Shown: one piece after another, positions 1 to 7,764 of the stretch
How the letters are laid out: every line of letters starts with the position of its first letter
Position numbering within the stretch: the first letter of the stretch is position 1
Origin: Prevotella sp. UBA746
GTDB taxonomy: Bacteria > Bacteroidota > Bacteroidia > Bacteroidales > Bacteroidaceae
Direction: 5' to 3'
Assembly (NCBI GenBank): GCA_002298545.1
Contig: DBKQ01000011.1
Coordinates: 2,070 to 12,382 of the forward strand
DNA: 10,313 nt
Translations under genes and position numbers: made by a program
The notes under the pieces: model-generated
Told to the model about the DNA's origin: nothing
What the model saw: only the letters and a program-made list of their open reading frames with translations
Database searches by the model: none

Positions 1-2835
1 GATGCATCCACATTTACTTCAAAGGGAACAATTGAACTTGCATTAGCATACGCAGACAGAGAAAAGACTTTCGAAGTTACCGTAGACAAGGACGGAACTT
101 ACTATTTTGCCTACCACATGCTTCAGACAGATGGTGGAAAAATGCGCAAGACTTACCTTACAGGTTTGAAGGTTGAGGCACCGGGAACAACTGACCCAAC
201 GGACCCTACCGACCCAACCGATCCAACCGATCCAAGTCAACCTGGCGACAACAACGAAGTTTACAGCACAGATATGGTTGCAGATCCATCATGGACATTT
301 TTAAATAATGGTGCGAACTGGGAGTATAAAGCAATGGCAATGTATGCAGGAGGTAAATATAACCCAGGTATGCAGATTGTACAGAGCAGTTGGACTGACA
401 ATGTAAATTCTATTTGTGTTACACCAGCCCTTGATCTCAAGAAAGGATATAAATATACCGTAACTACTCAAACAGGTTATGATTACAGTAATGTTCCACA
501 CTTGAGTATTGACCTGGGTACATCAAATACTGATGCTTCTACATTCTCTACTATAGCAGCACTTAATCCAACAAAAGATGTAGTAGCTGAAGAAACTAAC
601 ACATTCACTGTTAAAGAGGATGGAACTTACTATCTTGGTGTACGCATGAACGAGACTTCTGCTTCCATGAGAAAGGCTTACGTTCTCGGCTTGAAAGTTG
701 TCGGCGAGAAGTCTGACACTCCAGACGTTCCAGACACTCCAGTCGTTACTCCGGCTGCCGTTACCGACCTTGCAGGAACTGCAAACTTCGATGACAACAC
801 CGTTACTCTGACTTGGACTAACCCTACTAAGGATGCAGAGGGCAAGGATCTGACAGAGAAAGTTGGAGCTAAAATTTATAAGGGCGAGGAGACTGAGCCT
901 ATCAAAACTATCGACGAACTGACTGGTGAGACTACAACAGAGACATTCGCTGTAGAGCCATTCGACGGCGAGGTTACATTCACCGTTAAGACTTTCATCG
1001 GCGAGAAAGAGTCTGAGGTTGCAACTGTTAAGGTTGACTTGACTAAGCCTGCTACTCCTACTGCCGTTACTAATCTCTTGGGTACTCCTAACTATGACGA
1101 CAACACCGTTACCTTGACTTGGACTAACCCAACTAAGGACACTGACGGCAGAGACATCAAGGATAAGGTTAGTGCTAAGATTTACAAGGGCGAGGAGACC
1201 GAGCCTATCAAGACTATCGACGAACTGACAGGCGAGACCTCTACAGAGACATTCGCTGTAGAGCCATTCGACGGCAAAGTGCTATTCACTGTCAAGACAT
1301 TCATCGAGGACCGCGAGTCTACAGCAGCTTCCGTAGAGGTTGACTTGACAAAGCCTGTTCCACCGGTAGTTGCTAAGGAATTGCCTTACTCTGCAGACCT
1401 TACAGATGCTGACGCAGCTAAGGAATTCACTACTGTAGACGCTAATGCCGACAATACCACATGGGGAACAACAACTGGTATCAACGGTATTACATATAAC
1501 TCAGACAATGCTGCCGTAGCAGCAAACGACTGGATTATCACTCCGGCTCTGAAGTTTGAAGAGAACAAGAACTACTCTATCTCTGCAACATTCGCCCGCC
1601 GTGGCGCTTTCGACCCAGACAAGATGGAAGTTTATGTTGGCGATGCTGCCAAGGCTGAGGGCATGACTCTCGTGGCAAGCTATGATATCACAGACACTGA
1701 GAACCTGACAAAGGCTATCAGATACATCTCTACAGCTGCTGCCGACAAGTTTATCGGATTCCATATCGCAACTGCTGCTCCTGAAAACGGACAGCTCTCT
1801 CTGCTCTCTGTTGACGTACAGGCTATCGAGGCTGCTACTCCAGTGGCTGTGGCAGACCTCAAGGGCGAAATCAACTCAAACGACAAGACGGTTACTCTGA
1901 CATGGGCTAACCCGACTAAGGATACTGAAGGATATGATCTGACTGAAAAGGTTGGAGCTAAGATCTACAAGGACGGCGAACTCGTTGAGACTATCGACGA
2001 ACTGACCGGCGAGACTACTACAAAGACTCTCTCTCCAGAACCATTCAGCGGTGAGGCTACATTCGCTGTCGTTACATTCATCGGCGAAAACAGTTCTACA
2101 GAAGAATCGGTTAAACTCAACCTCGACGACAAGACAGGCAAAGAGGTTCTCGTGAAGAACTTCAGCCAGAACTTCGACAAGGAAGCTTGGACTATCATCA
2201 ACGGTGGAAACGGCGGCGCTTGGAAGTATGACTACACAGATGTATTCGACTTCAACTATCAGCATGGCGGTGCTATCGAAGACGACTGGCTTATCTCTCC
2301 AGCAGTACCTATGAGTGCTAAAGACCGCTTCGTGGTTAAGTATAAACTGAAGACTGCTCGCGACTACACTGCAAGCATTGAGGTAACTATCGGCGAGGGC
2401 ACAACAGTTGCCGCACAGAGCCAGGTTATCGCTTCTCATCCGAACTTGGCACAGAACGGATTCGGTGACTTCCAGACAGCACAGTTTAATGTGCCAGAGG
2501 ACGGAAACTACAACATCGGCTTCCATATAACAGACGCTAACTACTATGTAGACGTTCGTGGCGTTGAGGTTTACTCTATCGGCGACCCGACCCCTGTTAC
2601 AAGCATCTCTGAAGTTAACGCACAGAACGGTGTTATCGCCTTCAACAAGGCTAACGGAACTCTCTTCGTTCCGGCAGGAAGCAAGGTTGCAGTGTTCTCT
2701 GCTAACGGAGCAATGGCCATCGATACAGTAGCAGGCAACGAAGCTGTAAGTCTTAACTCTCTCGCCAAAGGCATGTATCTGATTAAGGTTACTACTGCCG
2801 ACGGCAAGACCGTAAGTCAGAAATTCGTGAAGTAA
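1..2835 (+). CDS. Large modular secreted protein with anchor J and FN3 domains and a T9SS sorting tail, 5'-truncated
   Basis: The reading frame is open from the first base, so the true start and signal peptide lie outside the window; 944 codons are visible. Modules in order by nucleotide: the end of a beta-sandwich module (1-183), a Thr-Asp-Pro linker (190-234), a second copy of that module (about 253-714), FN3 domains at about 751-1050 and 1057-1356, a choice-of-anchor J (MAM-like) domain with the DWIITPAL signature (about 1372-1830), a third FN3 (about 1840-2140), a second anchor J domain with DDWLISPA (about 2146-2580), and a C-terminal domain (about 2595-2832) ending LAKGMYLIKV...GKTVSQKFVK. 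That ending is typical of type A sorting domains, which direct T9SS export and cell-surface attachment. The role is probably adhesion or glycan/protein binding at the surface. No catalytic motif is visible, and the specific ligand is unknown. The ATG at 118 is internal and is not the start. Confidence 0.88.
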   Translation, partial: DASTFTSKGTIELALAYADREKTFEVTVDKDGTYYFAYHMLQTDGGKMRKTYLTGLKVEAPGTTDPTDPTDPTDPTDPSQPGDNNEVYSTDMVADPSWTFLNNGANWEYKAMAMYAGGKYNPGMQIVQSSWTDNVNSICVTPALDLKKGYKYTVTTQTGYDYSNVPHLSIDLGTSNTDASTFSTIAALNPTKDVVAEETNTFTVKEDGTYYLGVRMNETSASMRKAYVLGLKVVGEKSDTPDVPDTPVVTPAAVTDLAGTANFDDNTVTLTWTNPTKDAEGKDLTEKVGAKIYKGEETEPIKTIDELTGETTTETFAVEPFDGEVTFTVKTFIGEKESEVATVKVDLTKPATPTAVTNLLGTPNYDDNTVTLTWTNPTKDTDGRDIKDKVSAKIYKGEETEPIKTIDELTGETSTETFAVEPFDGKVLFTVKTFIEDRESTAASVEVDLTKPVPPVVAKELPYSADLTDADAAKEFTTVDANADNTTWGTTTGINGITYNSDNAAVAANDWIITPALKFEENKNYSISATFARRGAFDPDKMEVYVGDAAKAEGMTLVASYDITDTENLTKAIRYISTAAADKFIGFHIATAAPENGQLSLLSVDVQAIEAATPVAVADLKGEINSNDKTVTLTWANPTKDTEGYDLTEKVGAKIYKDGELVETIDELTGETTTKTLSPEPFSGEATFAVVTFIGENSSTEESVKLNLDDKTGKEVLVKNFSQNFDKEAWTIINGGNGGAWKYDYTDVFDFNYQHGGAIEDDWLISPAVPMSAKDRFVVKYKLKTARDYTASIEVTIGEGTTVAAQSQVIASHPNLAQNGFGDFQTAQFNVPEDGNYNIGFHITDANYYVDVRGVEVYSIGDPTPVTSISEVNAQNGVIAFNKANGTLFVPAGSKVAVFSANGAMAIDTVAGNEAVSLNSLAKGMYLIKVTTADGKTVSQKFVK
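190..234 (+). repeat. Five-unit 9-bp coding repeat, Thr-Asp-Pro linker
   Basis: Five consecutive ACN-GAY-CCN units encode a rigid (TDP)5 linker between the two N-terminal beta-sandwich modules. Thr/Pro/Asp linkers of this type are common between domains of Bacteroidetes surface proteins and are prone to copy-number change by slippage. Confidence 0.9.
751..1356 (+). repeat. Tandem duplicated FN3-coding segment, period 306 bp
   Basis: Two adjacent FN3 domains align without gaps at an offset of 306 bp (102 codons). Stretches such as GEETEPIKTIDELTGET and TETFAVEPFDG are shared at the protein level and nearly identical in DNA. A third, more diverged copy occurs at about 1840-2140. The close DNA identity of the first two suggests recent duplication or ongoing gene conversion inside the gene. 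Confidence 0.85.
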
Positions 2836-2848
2836 TCAATCTCTAAAT

Positions 2849-2910
2849 AAACAGATATGGACACTATCCTGCCGAACGACAGCAAAGCCCATATCTGTTT
2901 TTTCATTTTT
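2849..2910 (+). terminator. Intrinsic terminator after the first surface-protein gene
   Basis: A perfect 12-bp inverted repeat (AAACAGATATGG at 2849-2860, CCATATCTGTTT at 2889-2900) encloses a 28-nt loop. It is followed by a run of T that continues with one interruption to 2910, and it begins 13 bp after the stop codon. The loop is long and the stem AT-rich, so efficiency may be moderate. Confidence 0.7.
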
Positions 2911-2968
2911 ATGAAAAGCGTATTGACAAAATTGTTTTTATGAAAAGCGTATTGACAAAGCTGTTTTT
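2911..2968 (+). repeat. 29-bp tandem direct repeat, two full copies plus the start of a third
   Basis: Copies at 2911-2939 and 2940-2968 differ at only two positions (AA versus GC at copy positions 21-22). A third copy begins at 2969 with ATGAAAA and then diverges. Each unit starts at an ATG and ends in TTTTT. Both differences are synonymous if the units are read as the mini-ORFs described separately. Confidence 0.93.
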
Positions 2969-2985
2969 ATGAAAATGTATTTATG
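2952..2985 (+). promoter_or_regulatory. Weak candidate Bacteroidetes promoter for the 3007 gene
   Basis: TATTTATG at 2978-2985 matches the Bacteroidetes -7 consensus TAnnTTTG at all but one fixed position. A TTGA at 2952-2955 lies in roughly the right place for the -33 TTTG element. Transcription would start near 2990, giving a short leader before the ATG at 3007. The match is imperfect, so this is only a candidate. Confidence 0.25.
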
Positions 2986-3006
2986 TAACACCTAATTATT
3001 ACAACA

Positions 3007-5142
3007 ATGAAATTATTGAGAAAAACTGTATTTTCCCTCCTCGTTGCACTCGCCACTCAGGCAGCAAGTGCAGCCGACAATCTATTCGGCAGAATTGCCA
3101 TGGAGGGTGTCGACATCGTGGGAAGCGTAACCGCCCTCCGCATCTCAGCCTATGATTCAGGAGAGCCAGGCTACTACCACTTCGACTACGACAACAAGTT
3201 TCAGGCACAGACGACAAGTCCGATACTCTCAGCTATGGTATCCGGCGGCTCCACATACCACGACGGCAAGATTTATGCTTATGAGTATGACGGCAACTAC
3301 CGCCTTGACTTGCAGCATCCGCATTGGGTAATCTATGATGCAAAGACCTTTGAGCGTCTCACCGATATAGAGAAGCCTGCCGACTACAAGTACACGATGT
3401 TCAACATCACATACGACCCTACTACAGATAAGATTTACGGTATCTTGCAGAAGTCGGCAATGGACTATTGCTTTGTTGAGATAGACCCGGCTACCGGCGA
3501 ATACAAGCAGATTGGCAACAACCTCGACAATCAATACCGCTACAAGACCATCGCCTGCGACAAGAAGGGTACGATATTTATCACCTGCATGGAGAGTCTT
3601 AACGACGATGAGAGCACAGACGTGTGGTATCTCTATAAGATTCGCAAGACCGACGGACGCATGGTGCCCGTGAACAAGATAAGTATGACGAATCTCTTCG
3701 ACGGCGACACTTACATTAACGATACCCGTCGCCAGTCGATGTTCTGCAACTTCCAGACGGGAAAGATGTACTGGCTCTATCCAAGTACGAGCAGCATGCT
3801 TTATCAGGAGGTTACCAACCTCGTGGAACTGGACACTACAACGGGTGTGGGAACACTGAAAGCTTATCTGAATAAGATTGTACTTACATCAGGAGCTTAC
3901 TTTATCGAGCCTGGCGACAAGACGCCTGCCATCATCTCCGACTTCAGCTTTGATACCAACGAACCTTCGGGACTCACAGGAAAACTGAAATTCAAGATGC
4001 CGGCAGAAGCTTACGACGGAACACCACTTGAGGGCGATCAGACCGTAACGGTAAAGGAGGGCGACAAGGTTATCCTTGAGGCCAAGGCACAACCGGGAGC
4101 TGATTTCACAAGCGACGACATCACGTTTACCAACGAGAAGCATGAGCTGACAATCACCGTGTCTAATGCTGCCGGCGACGGACCAACCGTAAAGCGTAGC
4201 TTCTTCGTGGGCTATGACATCCCGTCTGTCTGCAAGAACGTGAAGTTGACCCAAGACGGACTGAAGACTATCCTTACATGGGACGCTCCTACAGTGGGAG
4301 TGAACGGTTCGCCAGTGGATGCAAGCAAACTGACATACAAGGTGGTTCGCTATCCTGGAGAAATAACTGTTGCCGAAGCAACAAAAGAGTGTCGCTTCGA
4401 AGAGACTCATCCTGCAGAGATGACACGCTATGTGTATAGCGTAACACCAAGCGTAGGACAGGCAGAAGGCAAAGGCGTATATTCAAACAACCTCGTTGTA
4501 GGAAGTCCGCTCAACGTGCCATACGGCGGTCCGTTTGCAAGTGCATACGATATGCTCAACTACTACACAATCATCGACAGCAACAACGATGCAGGAACTG
4601 AATATAGCGGTAGCGGAACATGGAACTACATGGGCGGCAACGCACTCTATGCATACAGTGCCTATAATAATGCCGACGACTGGCTCATCTCGCCTCCTAT
4701 CAACTACGAGGCAGGCAAGACCTACGAGCTGACATTCAGCTGCCACTCTGCCGATGAATCATATCCTGAGGCTATGGAGGTAATGTTCGGCAACGACAAG
4801 ACTCCGGAGGCTCTCACCAAGAGTCTGTGGCAGAATCTCGACATCCCGATGCAACCTACTCCATCTACAGATAACGTGTACACAGTAGAGTTCACAGTTC
4901 CGACCAGCGGTGTTTATTACTATGGTTTCCATGCCATCTCAGAGTCTTACCACAAGAGCCTGTATCTACACGACATCAGCGTGAAAGAGAAGGGAACCGA
5001 CGGCATCAATGCCAACTTCAGCAATGCTGAAAAGATTGACTTCATTACAAACCTTGGAGGTCAGCGCACGAAGAGCTTGCAGAAGGGTGTGAATATCGTA
5101 AGAATGGCAGACGGCAAGACTATGAAGGTTATTGTAAAATAA
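3007..5142 (+). CDS. Secreted surface protein: propeller-like region, FN3, choice-of-anchor J domain and T9SS sorting tail
   Basis: The 711-residue protein starts with a clear Sec signal peptide (MKLLRKTVFSLLVALATQ, likely cut after AASA near residue 22). Residues about 25-305 contain recurring YD.....IYG and D..TG... motifs (YDPTTDKIYG, IDPATGEYKQIG, LDTTTGVGTL), suggesting a beta-propeller-like fold. An Ig-like stretch spans about 306-400 and an FN3 domain about 405-500. A choice-of-anchor J domain (about 505-660) carries the hallmark DDWLISPPI. The end (about 664-711), with NLGGQRTKSLQKGVNIVRMADGKTMKVIVK-type residues, matches type A T9SS sorting tails. It shares its last two domain types with the preceding gene, so both are probably exported by the same system. 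The ATG at 3007 is chosen because the signal peptide follows directly. Substrate or ligand is unknown. Confidence 0.88.
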   Translation: MKLLRKTVFSLLVALATQAASAADNLFGRIAMEGVDIVGSVTALRISAYDSGEPGYYHFDYDNKFQAQTTSPILSAMVSGGSTYHDGKIYAYEYDGNYRLDLQHPHWVIYDAKTFERLTDIEKPADYKYTMFNITYDPTTDKIYGILQKSAMDYCFVEIDPATGEYKQIGNNLDNQYRYKTIACDKKGTIFITCMESLNDDESTDVWYLYKIRKTDGRMVPVNKISMTNLFDGDTYINDTRRQSMFCNFQTGKMYWLYPSTSSMLYQEVTNLVELDTTTGVGTLKAYLNKIVLTSGAYFIEPGDKTPAIISDFSFDTNEPSGLTGKLKFKMPAEAYDGTPLEGDQTVTVKEGDKVILEAKAQPGADFTSDDITFTNEKHELTITVSNAAGDGPTVKRSFFVGYDIPSVCKNVKLTQDGLKTILTWDAPTVGVNGSPVDASKLTYKVVRYPGEITVAEATKECRFEETHPAEMTRYVYSVTPSVGQAEGKGVYSNNLVVGSPLNVPYGGPFASAYDMLNYYTIIDSNNDAGTEYSGSGTWNYMGGNALYAYSAYNNADDWLISPPINYEAGKTYELTFSCHSADESYPEAMEVMFGNDKTPEALTKSLWQNLDIPMQPTPSTDNVYTVEFTVPTSGVYYYGFHAISESYHKSLYLHDISVKEKGTDGINANFSNAEKIDFITNLGGQRTKSLQKGVNIVRMADGKTMKVIVK

Positions 5143-5177
5143 GAGTATAAAGACAAACTATTATACTCATAGTATAA
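5143..5177 (+). other. Overlapping inverted repeats with two mutually exclusive hairpins
   Basis: The element TTATACT(C) at 5161-5168 can pair with GAGTATAA at 5143-5150 (8 bp, 10-nt loop) or with AGTATAA at 5171-5177 (7 bp, CAT loop). The two pairings exclude one another. The segment sits directly after the stop codon at 5140-5142 and before the strong terminator. It may be a 3'-end RNA structure; the stems are AT-rich and weak. Confidence 0.4.
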
Positions 5178-5180
5178 ATG

Positions 5181-5230
5181 AATAAAATCCCCGGAGCAGT
5201 TCACTTAAACTTTGCTCCGGGGATTTTATT
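5181..5230. terminator. Bidirectional intrinsic terminator between convergent genes
   Basis: A perfect 18-bp inverted repeat (5181-5198 and 5213-5230) has a GC-rich core CCCCGGAGCA, an AT-rich base and a 14-nt loop. The base reads AATAAAAT on one side and ATTTTATT on the other, so the stem is followed by a T-rich tail on either strand. It lies between the + strand stop at 5140-5142 and the - strand stop at 5232-5234, one base from the latter, and probably ends both transcripts. Confidence 0.9.
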
Positions 5231-5231
5231 A

Positions 5232-6407
5232 CTATCCTCTTTTCAGCTCGATTACCGTGATTTCGCCAGGACACCAGAAACGGAAAGGGACAAAGCCACC
5301 TATTCCATCGCTTACGTTTATGGCACGCTTGCCATTGTAATACAAGCCACTCCACTGATGATACATCAGTGCAACAGGCGACCACCCGAAGAACTTCATC
5401 TGTCCGGCATGAGTGTGACCGCTGAGAGTGAGCTGCGCCGAAGAATGTGGCAAAATGTCTGTCTCCCACGATGTAGGGTCGTGCTGGAGCATAAGAACAA
5501 AACAACCTTTCTTAATTCCACGAAGCGTCTTACTGATATCTCCAAAGCTTGGCACTTTCTTACTGTTGCCCTCATACTCCATTCCTGCAACGACGATAGA
5601 GTCGGAACCACGACGCAAGATGCGATTTTCATTGCAGAGGAGCGTCCAACCCATCTGGCGCTGAATATTCTTCATTTCCACGAGATTACGTTGGCGGGTT
5701 GCAGCATCAGCATCAAGGTAATAGGCATAGTCGTGATTACCGAGAACGGAAAAGACACCATCGGCAGCATGCAGCTTAGAAAGGATTTGCTCCTTTGCCA
5801 TTACCTCAGACGGTTGCATGTTCTGCAGGTCGCCGGTAAAGACAATCATATCGGCATGCTCCTTCATGATGCTGTCTACTGCTGCCTTCAGCATATATTG
5901 GCGAGAACCTGAATATGTACCGACATGGGCATCACTGAAATGCACGATACGGTAGCCGTTGAACTCCTTAGGCAGATCTTTGGAAACGAAGGTGACACGA
6001 CGTACTTTCAGTTGACCGAATCCCCAAACATAACCATATACCGTAATGGCAGCAAGCACGATACCGACAAAGATGCCGACAGGCGTTCCCCAGTTCGTCT
6101 TGGTCTTATGATAAGCACAATGTCCCCAACCGAGTATATGGCATACAGTAAAGGCAACCTTCGGCAACATCCATACACCAATAAGAACAAGGAAGACATT
6201 AAGCGACGTAACATCAGCTGGTGCGAAATTCTTTTCAAAAGCAAGCGACAACGCATAGGCGATAAGTGCAAGACTCTGCATAAGCCATAATGTGCGGCAG
6301 ATGCCACGCTTCCTTCCCTTCTTTAAACGCTTTATTATAAAACAGTAGATATACGCATCGGTCAGTAATACGATGACCAGAAGCGGAATTATTATTCTTG
6401 ATATCAT
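5232..6407 (-). CDS. Membrane-anchored calcineurin-like metallophosphoesterase
   Basis: The 391-residue protein has an N-terminal membrane part with about four hydrophobic segments (roughly residues 3-26, 40-58, 69-92, 108-128). A calcineurin-type phosphoesterase domain follows from about 150. The full set of metal-binding motifs is present: D159-x-H161 in HFSDAHVG, GD at 192-193 in FTGDLQ, GNHD at 223-226, H309 in LQHDP and GHTH at 330-333. This arrangement resembles the YkuE/YaeI group, some of whose members act on membrane phospholipids or lipid A precursors; the substrate here is not determinable from sequence. The catalytic domain probably faces one side of the inner membrane. The start lies 16 bp after the dihydroorotase stop, so the two are likely cotranscribed. 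The gene ends just before the shared terminator. Confidence 0.88.
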   Translation of the reverse strand: MISRIIIPLLVIVLLTDAYIYCFIIKRLKKGRKRGICRTLWLMQSLALIAYALSLAFEKNFAPADVTSLNVFLVLIGVWMLPKVAFTVCHILGWGHCAYHKTKTNWGTPVGIFVGIVLAAITVYGYVWGFGQLKVRRVTFVSKDLPKEFNGYRIVHFSDAHVGTYSGSRQYMLKAAVDSIMKEHADMIVFTGDLQNMQPSEVMAKEQILSKLHAADGVFSVLGNHDYAYYLDADAATRQRNLVEMKNIQRQMGWTLLCNENRILRRGSDSIVVAGMEYEGNSKKVPSFGDISKTLRGIKKGCFVLMLQHDPTSWETDILPHSSAQLTLSGHTHAGQMKFFGWSPVALMYHQWSGLYYNGKRAINVSDGIGGFVPFRFWCPGEITVIELKRG

Positions 6408-6423
6408 TCCTCAGTTTTGTGAT

Positions 6424-7764
6424 TTATCGTCTGAATTCTATTCTCTCACCATGGTATTCATCATCAAACACACCTTTATTATATATATGTCTGCCGTTGC
6501 AGAAAGTATGTTCAACACGCCAGTTGAAAGTTCTTCCCTCCATCGGGCTCCAACCGCATTTACTCTGTATGATGTCTTTTCTCACCGTCCATGGGCAATT
6601 CGAACGAACGATAGCAATATCCGCCTTGTATCCTTTCCTCAGGAATCCGCGTTCGGCAACGGAGAAAAGGCGTGCCGGATTATGGCACATCAGCTGTACG
6701 AGGCGCTCAATGGTTATTATGCCTTCATCAACAAGACTGAGCATGGAGACAAGCGAAAACTGTATCATCGGCATTCCAGACATTGCCTTTACACAGCCGC
6801 CCTGTTTTTCCGACAATTGGTGGGGCGCATGGTCAGTACCGACAACCGAAATTCGCCCGTCGGCCAAACCACGACGCAAGGCATCACGGTCGGCAACGGT
6901 CTTCACCGCCGGATTACATTTTATCAGAGAGCCAAGCGACTTATAGTCGGCATCAGTAAACATAAGATGTGCCACTACTGCCTCAGCGGTTATATTAGGA
7001 AATTTGTCAGCAGCAGCTGGTTCGAAAAGCTGAAGTTCTCTTGCTGTTGTGAGATGAGCCACATGCAAGCGGGCGCCATATTCACGAGCAAGATTTACAG
7101 CAAGCAGCGTTGAGCGCCAGCAAGCCTCCTCACTGCGTATTTCGGGATGATGACAAACATCCGGGTCTTCGCCATACTTTATTTTAGCTTTCGTCATATT
7201 TGCGTTTATTACCTCCGTATCCTCACAATGGGTCATTATCGGCAGTCTTACCTTACTGAATATCTGGCGCAGCGCTTCTTCGTGGTCAACGAGCATATTA
7301 CCGGTAGAAGAGCCCATAAAGAGTTTTACGCCCGGCACCAAGTGGGAATCAACACGAAGCAGTTCGTCGATATTGTCGTTTGTAGCTCCGAGAAAGAAAG
7401 AATAGTTTACGTGGCTCTTTTCACAGGCAAGAGCAAACTTAGCGTCAAGGTTTTCGAGAGTAGTTGTCTGTGGCTTGGTATTAGGCATGTCGAAATACGA
7501 TGTAACGCCACCGAAAGCAGCGGCACGGCTTTCGCTTTCGATATCAGCCTTAGCTGTAAGTCCTGGGTCGCGAAAATGTACATGATCGTCGATAATGCCA
7601 GGAATAACGAAACACCCCGTGGCGTCAACGATATTATCGTATGTTCCACGGGGCATTGTATCACTCTCAATAATGTCGGCTATCCTGTCGTCTTTGATTA
7701 TCAAGGAAGAACTATAAGATTTTCCTTCGTTGACAAGAGTAGCATTTTTTATTAATGTTGTCAT
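6424..7764 (-). CDS. pyrC: Dihydroorotase (class I type), pyrimidine biosynthesis
   Basis: The 446-residue amidohydrolase would convert carbamoyl-aspartate and dihydroorotate reversibly, the third step of UMP synthesis, in the cytoplasm. Visible signatures are the metal-binding H61-x-H63 in DDHVHFRDPG, the MPNT motif at 94-97, K147 in VKLFMGSSTG (the candidate carbamoylated lysine), H179 in MTHCED, H237 in HVAHLTT, and D311 in GTDHAPH. Length fits class I dihydroorotases. The close relatives allantoinase and dihydropyrimidinase share many of these motifs. The HFRDPG and GTDHAPH wording and the Bacteroidetes setting favour dihydroorotase. The start codon ATG at 7764-7762 overlaps the TGA of a small upstream frame as ATGA. 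No TAnnTTTG promoter is visible in the 113 bp before it, so it may depend on readthrough from the lipoprotein gene. The metallophosphoesterase follows after 16 bp. Confidence 0.9.
   Translation of the reverse strand: MTTLIKNATLVNEGKSYSSSLIIKDDRIADIIESDTMPRGTYDNIVDATGCFVIPGIIDDHVHFRDPGLTAKADIESESRAAAFGGVTSYFDMPNTKPQTTTLENLDAKFALACEKSHVNYSFFLGATNDNIDELLRVDSHLVPGVKLFMGSSTGNMLVDHEEALRQIFSKVRLPIMTHCEDTEVINANMTKAKIKYGEDPDVCHHPEIRSEEACWRSTLLAVNLAREYGARLHVAHLTTARELQLFEPAAADKFPNITAEAVVAHLMFTDADYKSLGSLIKCNPAVKTVADRDALRRGLADGRISVVGTDHAPHQLSEKQGGCVKAMSGMPMIQFSLVSMLSLVDEGIITIERLVQLMCHNPARLFSVAERGFLRKGYKADIAIVRSNCPWTVRKDIIQSKCGWSPMEGRTFNWRVEHTFCNGRHIYNKGVFDDEYHGERIEFRR

Larger units (their letters stand above)
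2911..2995 (+). other. Chain of three ATGA-overlapping mini-ORFs upstream of the second surface-protein gene
   Basis: Three very short reading frames follow one another. The first (2911-2943) and second (2940-2972) both encode MKSVLTKLFL. The third (2969-2995) encodes MKMYLCNT. The TGA stop of each of the first two overlaps the ATG of the next as ATGA, the usual geometry of translational coupling. The first two peptides resemble the start of a signal peptide. This may be a translated leader, or a duplicated relic of a secreted-protein 5' end. Translation is not demonstrated, and a promoter placed at 2952-2985 would leave part or all of the chain out of the mRNA. Confidence 0.35.

Noticed and set aside
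1876..2526. 216-codon - strand open frame inside the first surface-protein gene
   Set aside because: It is antisense to clearly recognisable FN3 and anchor J coding sequence and has no start context or domain signature.
2923..2957. TTGACA hexamers in the 29-bp repeats as sigma-70 -35 boxes
   Set aside because: No TATAAT lies 17 bp downstream, and Bacteroidetes primary promoters use a different consensus. The hexamer is simply part of the repeat.
5178..7755. Long + strand open frames opposite the phosphoesterase and dihydroorotase genes
   Set aside because: They lie antisense to genes with complete catalytic motifs, show no domain pattern and have low-complexity or Cys/His-rich compositions typical of shadow frames.
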